A stretch of DNA of 64,000 nt from Filimonas effusa (GTDB lineage: Bacteria > Bacteroidota > Bacteroidia > Chitinophagales > Chitinophagaceae). The translations under genes were made by a program, and so were the position numbers. Numbering within the stretch: position 1 is the stretch's first letter; the number at the start of each line of letters is the position of its first letter. The notes under the pieces were generated by a model. The model ran no database searches, had not been told where the DNA came from, and saw nothing but the letters and a program-made list of their open reading frames with translations. The stretch is from the NCBI RefSeq assembly GCF_004118675.1, contig NZ_SDHZ01000002.1, positions 1,586,485 to 1,650,484 on the forward strand, given 5' to 3'. Of the stretch, positions 1-7,864 are shown piece after piece.

Positions 1-1
1 A

Positions 2-64
2 TGGGCCTATAAGCCTGAGTTCCGCATCGGGAAAAAATACCGTATTCAATATGTAGCGATGTAG
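2..64 (+). CDS. 3' end of an unidentified gene (partial)
   Basis: Reading frame 2 is open from the left edge and ends at TAG (62-64), giving a C-terminal tail of about 20 residues that ends ...YRIQYVAM. It lies 36 bp before the proposed mtgA ATG, so the two could be co-transcribed. The visible tail is too short to assign a family; only the presence of a gene end is supported. Confidence 0.45.
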   Translation, partial: WAYKPEFRIGKKYRIQYVAM

Positions 65-100
65 TTGTATAACTCGGTTTGTGGTTCTTATCTTTACCGC

Positions 101-796
101 ATGAGAACCTTTTGGCGCTGGTTTTTACGCATTACCTTCTGGATGTTCCTTACTTCCTTTGTTTACCTTATTCTTTTGAAGTGGGTATTTCCTCCCATTA
201 CCATGACACAGATTGGAGCTGTTTTTGGCGGCTACGGTTTAAAGCGTGATTATGTGAGCTGGGACGAGATATCTCCGAATGTTAAGCTGGCTGCTATTGC
301 CAGTGAGGATCAGCTTTTTCCTGACCATGGCGGATTTGACTGGAAGTCGCTTGAAAAGAGTTTATCTACGGTTCCCAAAAACAAGAAGCGGGTACGTGGC
401 GGCGCAGCAAGTACTATTAGTCAGCAGACTGCGAAGAATGTATTTCTATGGCAAGGCAATGGCTTTATGCGTTATGTGCGTAAGTTGCCTGAGTTTTATT
501 TTACACAATTATCGGAATGGATATGGGGTAAGAAGCGGATACTTGAGGTATATCTTAATTGTATTGAAATGGGGCCGGGGATCTTTGGTATAGAGGCTGC
601 GGCGCAGCAATATTTTGGCAAACCTGCCAAGAACCTTACACGTGCAGAGGCTGCCAAGATCATTGCCTGTTTGCCTAACCCTAAGAAATATACTGTTAAG
701 CCTGCCAGCCGCTGGGTAGCCTGGAAGTCGCAATGGATATTGAAGCAGATGAATGCCATTGCGGATGATCCGGAGGTGAAAGCGATAACGGAATAG
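101..796 (+). CDS. mtgA: Monofunctional peptidoglycan transglycosylase
   Basis: A GT51-type glycosyltransferase that polymerises lipid II into glycan strands at the outer face of the inner membrane. I start it at ATG 101 (231 aa), because a TTG at 65 would only add a poorly conserved stretch. Residues 5-30 form one membrane anchor. The catalytic region has the GT51 hallmarks: SEDQLFPDH with the catalytic Glu, then RGGAASTISQQTAKN, KKRILEVYLNCIEMG and AQQYFGKPA. There is no transpeptidase domain, and the length is normal for MtgA rather than a bifunctional PBP. The nearest downstream gene on the same strand begins 90 bp later with a GTG start. Assignment is firm; co-transcription is uncertain. 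Confidence 0.93.
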   Translation: MRTFWRWFLRITFWMFLTSFVYLILLKWVFPPITMTQIGAVFGGYGLKRDYVSWDEISPNVKLAAIASEDQLFPDHGGFDWKSLEKSLSTVPKNKKRVRGGAASTISQQTAKNVFLWQGNGFMRYVRKLPEFYFTQLSEWIWGKKRILEVYLNCIEMGPGIFGIEAAAQQYFGKPAKNLTRAEAAKIIACLPNPKKYTVKPASRWVAWKSQWILKQMNAIADDPEVKAITE

Positions 797-886
797 GTGA
801 TAGCAGCATTTATGGAGATAGAAATGGCTGTTTTCTTTTGAGGTGAAGTTCAGGGCTGAGGATTTATTTTTATTAAAACCGTAACT

Positions 887-2041
887 GTGACCAAACTAAT
901 TTCAAAGCTGCCGGATGTAGGCACTACTATATTTACTGTGATGAGCCAGCTTGCGGCGAGTTATAATGCGGTGAACCTGGGCCAGGGGTTTCCTGATTTC
1001 CCGATGGACAGTCAGCTTACGGACCTGGTTAACAAGGCGATGAAAAACGGTTTTAACCAGTATGCGCATACGAGTGGTTTTATGCCGTTGCGGGAGAAGG
1101 TCGCTGAGAAAGCTGCGAAGTTATACCAGGCCAATATTAACGCTGATACGCAGATCACCATTACCCCTGGTGGTACTTATGCTATTTATACTGCCATTAC
1201 CACTGTATTACAACCGGGTGATGAGGTTATTGTTTTTGAGCCGGCTTATGACAGTTATGTTCCCAATATTGTTATTAATGGCGCTGTTCCGGTATTTATT
1301 CCATTGCGATATCCGAGTTATTCGATTCCCTGGGAGGAGGTGAAACAGAAGGTATCGCCCAAGACGCGGATGATCATTATCAACTCGCCGCATAATCCTA
1401 CGGGCAGTGTGCTTTCTGCTGACGACATGCAGCAGTTGCAGGATGTGACGCGCGACACTGATATTTTCATTGTAAGTGATGAGGTGTATGAGCACCTGAT
1501 CTTTGATAATATCAGGCATGAAAGTGTACTCCGGTATCCCGAGTTGCTGGAGCGTAGTTTTGTATGTTTTTCTTTTGGCAAGACCTATCATTGTACGGGG
1601 TGGAAGCTGGGTTACTGTATAAGCTCACCGGCGTTGATGGCGGAGTTCAGGAAGGTACACCAGTTCAACAGTTTTTCTTCGAATACACCTGTGCAGGTGG
1701 CGCTGGCGGAGTTTCTGCAGTATGAGGAGGCGTATTTATCGCTGGGGCAATTTCTTCAGCATAAGCGAGATTATTTCTTGCAGCTGATGGAGCCAACGGG
1801 TTTCAAGCCTTTGCCATCGCATGGCAGTTATTTCCAGTGTTTCAGTTATGGTCATATGACGGATATGCCTGACCGGGATTTTGCTATCAAGCTTACCAAG
1901 GAGGCGGGGGTGGCTACTATTCCGGTATCGGCTTTTTATCGCAGCAACGGAGACCACAAGGTATTGCGGTTTTGCTTTGCGAAGAAAGCTTCGACGCTGG
2001 AGACGGCGGCGAAGAGGCTGGCGAAGGCGGCGTTGGGGTGA
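887..2041 (+). CDS. Methionine/glutamine-type aminotransferase (class I/II)
   Basis: A 384-residue PLP enzyme of fold type I, resembling the YbdL / kynurenine aminotransferase / glutamine transaminase branch that transaminates methionine and related amino acids. Visible motifs are NLGQGFPDFP near residue 30, NSPHNPTGSV near 170, SDEVYEHL near 200, and SFGKTYHCTGWKLGY with the PLP lysine at about residue 232; the final Arg contact is probably in VLRFCFAKK. The start is GTG at 887, in frame with the conserved N-terminus. An omega-amidase of the YafV type lies about 6 kb downstream on the other strand; these two activities act together in the transaminase/omega-amidase route that closes methionine salvage. 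Substrate preference is inferred from family resemblance. Confidence 0.88.
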   Translation: MTKLISKLPDVGTTIFTVMSQLAASYNAVNLGQGFPDFPMDSQLTDLVNKAMKNGFNQYAHTSGFMPLREKVAEKAAKLYQANINADTQITITPGGTYAIYTAITTVLQPGDEVIVFEPAYDSYVPNIVINGAVPVFIPLRYPSYSIPWEEVKQKVSPKTRMIIINSPHNPTGSVLSADDMQQLQDVTRDTDIFIVSDEVYEHLIFDNIRHESVLRYPELLERSFVCFSFGKTYHCTGWKLGYCISSPALMAEFRKVHQFNSFSSNTPVQVALAEFLQYEEAYLSLGQFLQHKRDYFLQLMEPTGFKPLPSHGSYFQCFSYGHMTDMPDRDFAIKLTKEAGVATIPVSAFYRSNGDHKVLRFCFAKKASTLETAAKRLAKAALG

Positions 2042-2073
2042 GGAATAGTATGAACTAAAGACTCAGAATCTAA

Positions 2074-2520
2074 TCAGGCAATTTCAAGCTCTTTTTTAGT
2101 GTTTATTGCACTGACACCTTTTAAGTGATTGTTTTCTGACACAACTAATTTATAAGGACGATTAAAGGCCTCCTGAGATACTTTAAAATAAACGGACAAC
2201 TTCCTTATCACCTCTTTTGAAAGTCCCTTTTTGTAGTTCAGAATATCTGAAATGTAACCTTTACTTATACCTAAAATGTCTACCAGATCTTTCGCTTTCA
2301 AGTTGTGATCCCTGATAAAAGAATGAAGTAACTTAATTGGATCAACCTGATTAAAACTATTGTGTTCTGCATCCCATTTTTCAATAAGTACAGTCAGCAA
2401 AGCAATCTCATCTTTTACATTCTTATCTTTTAAGGATAAAAAGACAAGGGACTCTAATTGATCGCAGTATTGTTTATACTGACCTTTACTGGTAATGACT
2501 TTATATTTAAGTGTTTCCAT
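2074..2520 (-). CDS. higA: HigA-type antitoxin with XRE helix-turn-helix
   Basis: This 148-residue protein has an N-terminal helical part (1-80) and a C-terminal Cro/C1-type HTH around residues 88-135, with the recognition region LGISKGYISDILNYKKGLS. It lies 9 bp downstream of the toxin gene on the same strand, the toxin-first order typical of higBA. The antitoxin should bind HigB and repress the operon from the palindrome at 2890-2906. Base composition is more AT-rich than the flanking housekeeping genes, which fits a mobile module, but no transfer boundary is visible. Confidence 0.85.
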   Translation of the reverse strand: METLKYKVITSKGQYKQYCDQLESLVFLSLKDKNVKDEIALLTVLIEKWDAEHNSFNQVDPIKLLHSFIRDHNLKAKDLVDILGISKGYISDILNYKKGLSKEVIRKLSVYFKVSQEAFNRPYKLVVSENNHLKGVSAINTKKELEIA

Positions 2521-2529
2521 GTCCTATAG

Positions 2530-2862
2530 TTAATATTGATTAACACTAAATTGTTCATCTTTGCGGCAGAGTTTTTCATATTCTGCATGTGTTCCAATCC
2601 AGCAAATAAATAAATGAACTTGTTTGTCGCCAAAGGCGTATTTCACAAGCATTCTATGCTTATTGCCACCAATGTCAAGAATAGCCCTATCTGAACCATT
2701 TCCTAACAAATCTGTAGCAGGGAAAGTATCTTTCATATCAGCCGGACTTTTCCAGTCTGCATATTTCAGTTTGGCAAGAAACTCATTAAATCCTATCCGG
2801 CTTTGAGCGTTTTTCTTAGAAAAAGCCTCGATCGTTTCCTTTCTTATCAGGTGAACTTTCAT
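2530..2862 (-). CDS. higB: HigB-type mRNA interferase toxin
   Basis: A RelE-superfamily HigB-type toxin of 110 residues starting MKVHLIRKETIEAF. The family pattern is visible: SRIGFNEFLAKLKYADWKSP, then DRAILDIGGNKHRMLVKY and VHLFICWIGTHAEYEKL near the C-terminus. HigB toxins cleave translated mRNA on the ribosome. An in-frame ATG 33 bp further upstream (2895) exists, but it lies inside the operator and upstream of the candidate -7 box, so I prefer ATG 2862. The gene is followed after 9 bp by the antitoxin gene. Confidence 0.86.
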   Translation of the reverse strand: MKVHLIRKETIEAFSKKNAQSRIGFNEFLAKLKYADWKSPADMKDTFPATDLLGNGSDRAILDIGGNKHRMLVKYAFGDKQVHLFICWIGTHAEYEKLCRKDEQFSVNQY

Positions 2863-2864
2863 AA

Positions 2865-2872
2865 CAAAGCTA
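2865..2872 (-). promoter_or_regulatory. Bacteroidota -7 box of higBA
   Basis: On the minus strand the sequence is TAGCTTTG, an exact TAnnTTTG match. It ends only 2 bp before the higB ATG (2862), so a transcript starting at the usual distance would be nearly or fully leaderless. No good -33 TTG is seen at standard spacing; the operator occupies that place. Confidence 0.45.
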
Positions 2873-2889
2873 GTTTTTTTCTTCCAAAA

Positions 2890-2906
2890 GTTCACATTTT
2901 GTGAAC
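2890..2906. promoter_or_regulatory. Palindromic operator of higBA
   Basis: GTTCACATTTTGTGAAC is a perfect 7-bp inverted repeat with a 3-bp centre, 28 bp upstream of the higB ATG. The half-site GTGAAC recurs at 2851-2856 inside the start of higB. Position and symmetry fit autoregulation by HigA; binding itself is inferred. Confidence 0.6.
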
Positions 2907-3008
2907 TTTCTTTTTCCGGGATTTCTTAAGTTAAGTCTTATTCCTAATGCGGCAATTGCAGATTTTCTAAAAATCTCCCTTACGTGAAAATATCAGCTAC
3001 TTAGTCTC

Positions 3009-3035
3009 TAATCTCCGCATTAAATGCGGAGATTA
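3009..3035. repeat. Perfect 12-bp inverted repeat between higB and suhB
   Basis: TAATCTCCGCAT and ATGCGGAGATTA flank a TAA centre. It is 150 bp upstream of the suhB promoter box and lacks a following T-run, so it is not a typical intrinsic terminator. It could be an operator, or an RNA hairpin if transcribed. The rest of the 2907-3195 gap shows only the suhB promoter. Confidence 0.5.
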
Positions 3036-3183
3036 TACTGTTTATTCACCGCAAGGGGGTAGTAATCAGCTATTTTTCAGGCCTTTTCCTGTAAAAGCGT
3101 CTTTACGCTACTGCCAAGTACGCAGAAAGCTATTTATAGGCTAAGCTTTCGTTAAGTTGGGGGGAGTGGCGTTTTGAACTTAT

Positions 3184-3191
3184 TATCTTTG
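3184..3191 (+). promoter_or_regulatory. -7 box of suhB
   Basis: TATCTTTG matches TAnnTTTG exactly and ends 4 bp before the ATG at 3196, so the transcript should be nearly leaderless. A TTG at 3157-3159 could be the -33 element with a slightly long 24-bp spacer. Confidence 0.5.
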
Positions 3192-3195
3192 TGGC

Positions 3196-3972
3196 ATGCT
3201 CAAAGAAACATTATACAAGGCCACTGAGGCCGGAGCCGCAGTTCTCAAAGAATACTTCAACGGCACATTTACCATCAGCAACAAAGAAGGTCTGAACAAC
3301 TTAGTTACAGAAGCCGATTTCAAAAGTGAACAAGCTATTATAGCTGTGATTCGCGGACAATTTCCGGATCACCAGATATTAAGTGAAGAAGAAGGTACCC
3401 TGGTACAGGAATCGGAGTATAAGTGGATCATCGACCCTATCGACGGGACTATCAATTTCGCGAACGGTATTCCTATTTGTTGTGTAAGTATTGCGGTAGA
3501 ACAAAACGGAGAGATGTTAATGGGGGTTGTTTACAATCCTTTTATGCAGGAGTTTTTCTTTGCTGAAAAAGGAAAGGGCGCCACCTTAAACGACAAGCCT
3601 ATAGGCGTGAGCCAAAAGGACAACCTGCTCACCAGCTGCCTGGTAACTGGTTTCCCTTACACTTACCTGGATGCTCCTAACGGGCCCCTGGATATTTTTC
3701 CCAAGCTGATACGCAAAGGCATTCCCGTACGCCGTTTAGGCAGTGCCGCCATTGATCTTTGCTGGGTAGCCGCCGGTCGTTTCGACGGGTTCTATGAACA
3801 TAAGTTACAGGCCTGGGACAGCGCCGCGGGTTTCCTCATACTGGAAGAAGCTGGCGGAAAGGTGACCGATTTCAAAGGTAACCGTTACAGTCCCTACCAG
3901 CCACATATATGCGCCACCAACGGCAAAATTCATGACGCCTTGTTAGCGGTAGTGAACGGAGGAGAGTTGTAG
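3196..3972 (+). CDS. suhB: Inositol monophosphatase family protein
   Basis: A 258-residue Mg/Li-sensitive phosphatase-fold protein (IMPase/FIG superfamily), cytoplasmic. Metal and substrate motifs are VTEADFKSEQ near residue 38, SEEEG near 68, WIIDPIDGTINFANG near 80 (the DPIDGT signature) and AWDSAAGFLILEEAGG near 208 (second signature). Length is standard. The start follows directly on a TATCTTTG promoter box. A strong hairpin at 4010-4038 closes the unit, separating it from thiL. Whether it works on inositol phosphate, NADP/PAP-like substrates or as a SuhB-type rRNA processing factor cannot be told from sequence. Confidence 0.9.
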   Translation: MLKETLYKATEAGAAVLKEYFNGTFTISNKEGLNNLVTEADFKSEQAIIAVIRGQFPDHQILSEEEGTLVQESEYKWIIDPIDGTINFANGIPICCVSIAVEQNGEMLMGVVYNPFMQEFFFAEKGKGATLNDKPIGVSQKDNLLTSCLVTGFPYTYLDAPNGPLDIFPKLIRKGIPVRRLGSAAIDLCWVAAGRFDGFYEHKLQAWDSAAGFLILEEAGGKVTDFKGNRYSPYQPHICATNGKIHDALLAVVNGGEL

Positions 3973-4009
3973 TAACAAAGCGATCATTTCTTTAGCAAGA
4001 GCCTAGTGT

Positions 4010-4038
4010 AACAGCATCAGTAGATCACTGATGCTGTT
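4010..4038 (+). terminator. Terminator hairpin after suhB
   Basis: AACAGCATCAG and CTGATGCTGTT form a perfect 11-bp stem with a 7-base loop, followed by ATTGTTATG, 38 bp after the suhB stop. The following 197 bp up to thiL hold only a weak TACATTTA box at 4146-4153. Confidence 0.65.
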
Positions 4039-4235
4039 ATTGTTATGCCTGGCGGGAGCGTTCAGACGCAGTAAGCCTGCGCAGTGCGGGTATCAGGCGG
4101 CGGAATGTAACTGTACCGCGGGTTGGGACGGGGCGGTAATTTCGATACATTTACGTTGTTTTGCATTCCGGATTCCCTATTTGCAGCACTATTTCCTGCC
4201 CGGACCGGTATAGCAGGCATCATATAAAAAAGTTT

Positions 4236-5267
4236 ATGGAAGAAAGAACAGAAGTTGCTTCCCTCGGGGAGTTTGGGTTGATAGAGCATCTGACCAAGAA
4301 TTTCGAGACGCAGCAAGCGTCGACAGTGGTAAGTGTAGGCGATGATGCTGCCGTGATCGATCATTTTGGTAAACAAACGGTTATCACTACCGATCTTTTA
4401 ATAGAAGGGGTTCATTTCGATCTTATGTATACTCCGCTGAAACATCTTGGCTACAAGAGTGTAGTGGTGAATTTAAGTGATGTTTATGCCATGAATGCGA
4501 TGCCAACCCAGATCACTATGAGCATCGGCATCAGCAACCGCTTTAGCGTGGAAGCTCTTGACGAGTTTTACGAGGGGGTATTTGCGGCGTGCCAGAAGTA
4601 TGGCGTTGACCTGATAGGAGGTGATACTTCGGCCTCTCAAAAGGGCTTTATTATTTCCGTTACGGCAATTGGCGAAGTTGCTCCCAACCGCTTTGTAAAG
4701 CGCAGCACGGCGAAGAAAGGCGATCTTATTTGTGTAACGGGCAATGTGGGTGGGGCCTTCCTGGGTCTTACCCTGCTTGAAAGGGAGAAAAGGATATACC
4801 TTGAAAATCCGCAGGTACAGCCGGATCTTGAAAGCGAGGATTATATTGTAGGCAGGTTGTTAAAGCCTGAAGCACGCAAAGATATCATCGAGTTTTTCGA
4901 GCAGCAGGATATTACACCTACGGCTATGATGGATGTAAGTGACGGGGTGAGCAGCGAGGTATTACATCTTTGCCGTCAGAGTCGTTTAGGATGCAGGATT
5001 TATGAAGAGAAGTTACCGATAGCGCCGCAGGCCCGGCAGGCGGCATTCAAGTTTGGTCTTGACCCGACTGTATGTGCGCTGAACGGCGGTGAAGATTACG
5101 AGCTTATTTTCACTATGAGCCAGGATGACTACGACAAAATCACGTTACAAGAGGAGATTGCAGTAATCGGCTATATGACCGATGAAGAAGAGGGTCGTAA
5201 GTTCATTACCAAGGGCGGTAATTTACACGATATCAATGCGCAGGGCTGGAATGCCTTTCAGAAGTAA
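4236..5267 (+). CDS. thiL: Thiamine-monophosphate kinase
   Basis: It phosphorylates thiamine monophosphate to the diphosphate with ATP, the last step of the pathway. I place the start at ATG 4236 (343 aa), where the family N-terminus LGEFGLIEHLT follows directly; the open frame extends further upstream but without ThiL character. Motifs are VGDDAAVI (metal), TTDLLIEGVHFD, GGDTSAS, TGNVGGAFLGL and DVSDGVSSEVLHLC, in the order of the AIRS-like fold. No TPP riboswitch is seen upstream. The S41 protease gene begins 22 bp downstream on the same strand, so the two probably share a transcript. Confidence 0.95.
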   Translation: MEERTEVASLGEFGLIEHLTKNFETQQASTVVSVGDDAAVIDHFGKQTVITTDLLIEGVHFDLMYTPLKHLGYKSVVVNLSDVYAMNAMPTQITMSIGISNRFSVEALDEFYEGVFAACQKYGVDLIGGDTSASQKGFIISVTAIGEVAPNRFVKRSTAKKGDLICVTGNVGGAFLGLTLLEREKRIYLENPQVQPDLESEDYIVGRLLKPEARKDIIEFFEQQDITPTAMMDVSDGVSSEVLHLCRQSRLGCRIYEEKLPIAPQARQAAFKFGLDPTVCALNGGEDYELIFTMSQDDYDKITLQEEIAVIGYMTDEEEGRKFITKGGNLHDINAQGWNAFQK

Positions 5268-5289
5268 ACAGCAATAACCTATTTCAGGC

Positions 5290-6828
5290 ATGAGGATGAG
5301 ACGGCGGCCTGCCCTGCAGGTTTTCACTCTAATGATAGTAGTTTGTATGAGTTCCTGCGCTACGCGCAGGAACGCCACAAACATCCTGCAACAGAAATGG
5401 GCCCCGCAACAATTGCAGGCAGAGGTTACCTTACTGGAAAAGATACTGGAAGCCAACCATCCCAGTTTATACCTGTTCACTCCCAAGGATAGCATGGATC
5501 ATTTGTTCCGGGATTTAAAAACAGGCATTACCGATTCATTGACCCTGGCGCAGTATAGAAATAGATTAGCTGCCGTTATCAGCGCTATCAAATGCGGACA
5601 TACTGCCATCAGGTTTCCCGAAAAATATACTGACGCATCTCTGCGTCAGCGACATAGTCCCCGGTTTCCTTTAAGTATCAAGACCTGGGATGACAGCCTG
5701 GTAGTGATGCAGAACCTTATCAGAAAAGACAGTACTATCAAACGCGGGACTATCATCACTTCTATCAATGGGTTCAGTCCGCGTCAAATCATCGATTCTT
5801 TATCGCGATTCATAGGCAGTGACGGCTATGCCTATAATTTCAAGAGCCAGCTCATTTCATTCAATTTTGGCGCTCATTACCAGAATGCATTCGGGACAGA
5901 CAGCAGCTACCTGGTGGGTTATATCGACGATAACGGTGTGCAACGCAGTACTTTGTTACCCAACTTCATATTGAAGCCTGACAGTCCCAGAACCATACGC
6001 CCTATCGTTCCACAGCAACCGCCGTTAACGCGCAGGGAAATCCGCAAAGCTGCATTGGCAGGCAAACGCAGTATTTATACGGATACGGCATTGAACACCG
6101 CCTTTATGCGGGTAGCTACGTTCAGCAGTGGGCAGTTACGCCGGTTCTTCCGCCAGTCGTTCAAGCAATTAGCTAAAGACAGTATTGGCAACCTGGTGAT
6201 AGATCTACGTGAGAATGGCGGCGGCAATATAGGTGTGAGCAACCGTTTCATCCGTTACCTGACAGACCATCCTTTCAAGGTTGCCGACAGTGTATTTGCG
6301 CAAAGCCGCAGCCTGAAGTACGGGCGTTATATACATCCCAAATGGGTGTATTGGTTAACGATGCAGCTAACCAGTCATAAGCGTAAAGACGGCAATTATC
6401 ATTTTGGATTTTATGAGCGGCATACGTTTCAACCCGGGCGGCGTCATCATTTCAACGGCCAGGTATATGTGTTACACGGAGGTTTTACTTTTTCTGCAGC
6501 CGCCATGGTGGTATCGCATTTAAAGGGACAGCAGAACGTAATAACAACGGGAGAAGAAACCGGCGGCGGCAGTTTTGGCAACAACTCGGTTCACCTGCCT
6601 ATGATACAACTTCCCTATACCGGTATGCAGATAGTGTTGCCACTATATCGCGTTGTATTGAATTCCGCTGCTTATGAAAAGGGGGAAGGCATTCGTCCTG
6701 ATCTTCCGATACCACCTTCTTCTGCTGCTATCAGGGAAGGGATAGACATCAAGATAGAAACTATAAAAACGCTGATAAGGACAAATCCTCATCCAATACG
6801 ACAAATTCCGCCGCGTAACCAGCTTTAA
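5290..6828 (+). CDS. S41 family peptidase, lipoprotein
   Basis: A 512-residue protein whose signal peptide ends in the lipobox MSSC (Cys about residue 23), so it is probably anchored to a membrane facing the periplasm. Residues 30-110 form an S41-type helical N-terminal region, residues 130-200 look PDZ-like, and the catalytic core begins near 295 with NLVIDLRENGGGN. The nucleophile is the Ser of GGFTFSAAAM, followed by GEETGGGSFGNN. This resembles tricorn/Ctp-related proteases of Bacteroidota. It follows thiL by 22 bp. Its last 68 bp overlap the 3' end of nagA on the other strand. Substrate unknown. Confidence 0.85.
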   Translation: MRMRRRPALQVFTLMIVVCMSSCATRRNATNILQQKWAPQQLQAEVTLLEKILEANHPSLYLFTPKDSMDHLFRDLKTGITDSLTLAQYRNRLAAVISAIKCGHTAIRFPEKYTDASLRQRHSPRFPLSIKTWDDSLVVMQNLIRKDSTIKRGTIITSINGFSPRQIIDSLSRFIGSDGYAYNFKSQLISFNFGAHYQNAFGTDSSYLVGYIDDNGVQRSTLLPNFILKPDSPRTIRPIVPQQPPLTRREIRKAALAGKRSIYTDTALNTAFMRVATFSSGQLRRFFRQSFKQLAKDSIGNLVIDLRENGGGNIGVSNRFIRYLTDHPFKVADSVFAQSRSLKYGRYIHPKWVYWLTMQLTSHKRKDGNYHFGFYERHTFQPGRRHHFNGQVYVLHGGFTFSAAAMVVSHLKGQQNVITTGEETGGGSFGNNSVHLPMIQLPYTGMQIVLPLYRVVLNSAAYEKGEGIRPDLPIPPSSAAIREGIDIKIETIKTLIRTNPHPIRQIPPRNQL

Positions 6829-7864
6829 GCAACATTTTATGATCGACCATATTCAGTAGTCTTGCGGGGTACAAGCTACACATGCGCAGGGCTTCGGACA
6901 GGGGGATATCGGCATGGTTCACGAGATTATAAACGGCTTTTACCATTGTAAGCGCCGAGCCACTGAGGACGCCGTTTGCAACGAATTTATCGCCTTCGCG
7001 CTCATGGCGGTAGGGCCCTGTGGAGGTATCGGTAACAGCATCCGTAATCACGAACAATCTTTCGCCCATGATCTTTTTGGCGATACGTACGGCGGCAAAG
7101 TCGACGTGGAAGCCATCGGGGATGATGCTGGCCCTGGCCACTTCGTGTTCAAAGCTTGCGCCTACGAGGCCGGGTTCACGGTGTAGCAGGCCACTCATGG
7201 CGTTGTAGAGGTGCGTTACCACTTCCACACCTGCGGCGAAACCTTCGTTGGCCTGCTGGTAAGTGGCATTGCTATGCCCTGCCGATACTACTATGTTATG
7301 AGAGCGGATGAGTGCGATGATCTCGCGGCTGCATAATTCGGGAGCCAGTGTGATCATACGAATGACATCGCCGCCATAGTTGAGTAATTCCTGCACCTGC
7401 TCTATAGAGGGGGTGAAGATAAGATTTTCGACATGCGCCCCTCTTTTCAGTTTATTGATCCAGGGGCCTTCGACATGAAGGCCAAGAATGCCTTTTTTCC
7501 CTTCGTTGCAATAAGACCTGACTGCATCTATACATCGGAAGATAACATCGTAGCTATGTGTTGCTACTGTAGGCAGGCTATAGGCGGTTCCGCCTTTGCG
7601 GCCTTCTTCGACAATAGCATCGAGTGTGGAGGAGTCGGGGAATTCGGATAAGAGCCGTCCTGCCGCGCCATAGAGTTGCAGGTCGACAAAAGGCGGTGCG
7701 ATAACGGCTTCGCCAAAATCATGTATGCGGATACCTTTTGGTACTGAAACCATAGGGAGCACGCTTTCGATAAAACCATGGTTTACTACAACAGCGTGGT
7801 GTTGCAGCATATTGGTACCGGTGAAGACCGAGCGGGCGGTATAGGCTATTGTTTTATTCTCCAT
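6761..7864 (-). CDS. nagA: N-acetylglucosamine-6-phosphate deacetylase
   Basis: Amidohydrolase-superfamily enzyme that removes acetate from GlcNAc-6-phosphate in amino-sugar recycling. I start at MENKTIAY (7864, 367 aa); the ATG overlaps the last 11 bp of the omega-amidase gene, suggesting translational coupling. Motifs in order: PPFVDLQLYGA, GLHVEGPWI (metal Glu), SAGHSNATY and VTHLYNAMSG (metal His residues), IPDGFHVD, and ITDAVTDTS with the catalytic Asp. Length is normal. The 3' end overlaps the convergent protease gene by 68 bp. Confidence 0.93.
   Translation of the reverse strand: MENKTIAYTARSVFTGTNMLQHHAVVVNHGFIESVLPMVSVPKGIRIHDFGEAVIAPPFVDLQLYGAAGRLLSEFPDSSTLDAIVEEGRKGGTAYSLPTVATHSYDVIFRCIDAVRSYCNEGKKGILGLHVEGPWINKLKRGAHVENLIFTPSIEQVQELLNYGGDVIRMITLAPELCSREIIALIRSHNIVVSAGHSNATYQQANEGFAAGVEVVTHLYNAMSGLLHREPGLVGASFEHEVARASIIPDGFHVDFAAVRIAKKIMGERLFVITDAVTDTSTGPYRHEREGDKFVANGVLSGSALTMVKAVYNLVNHADIPLSEALRMCSLYPARLLNMVDHKMLLKAGYAAEFVVLDEDLSLSAFL

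Noticed and set aside
4031..4213. 60-residue ORF between suhB and thiL
   Set aside because: It begins inside the terminator hairpin, has no recognisable signature, and overlaps the thiL leader.
4040..4235. TPP riboswitch upstream of thiL
   Set aside because: The conserved THI-box cores (CTGAGA and ACCTG-type) were not found in the leader.
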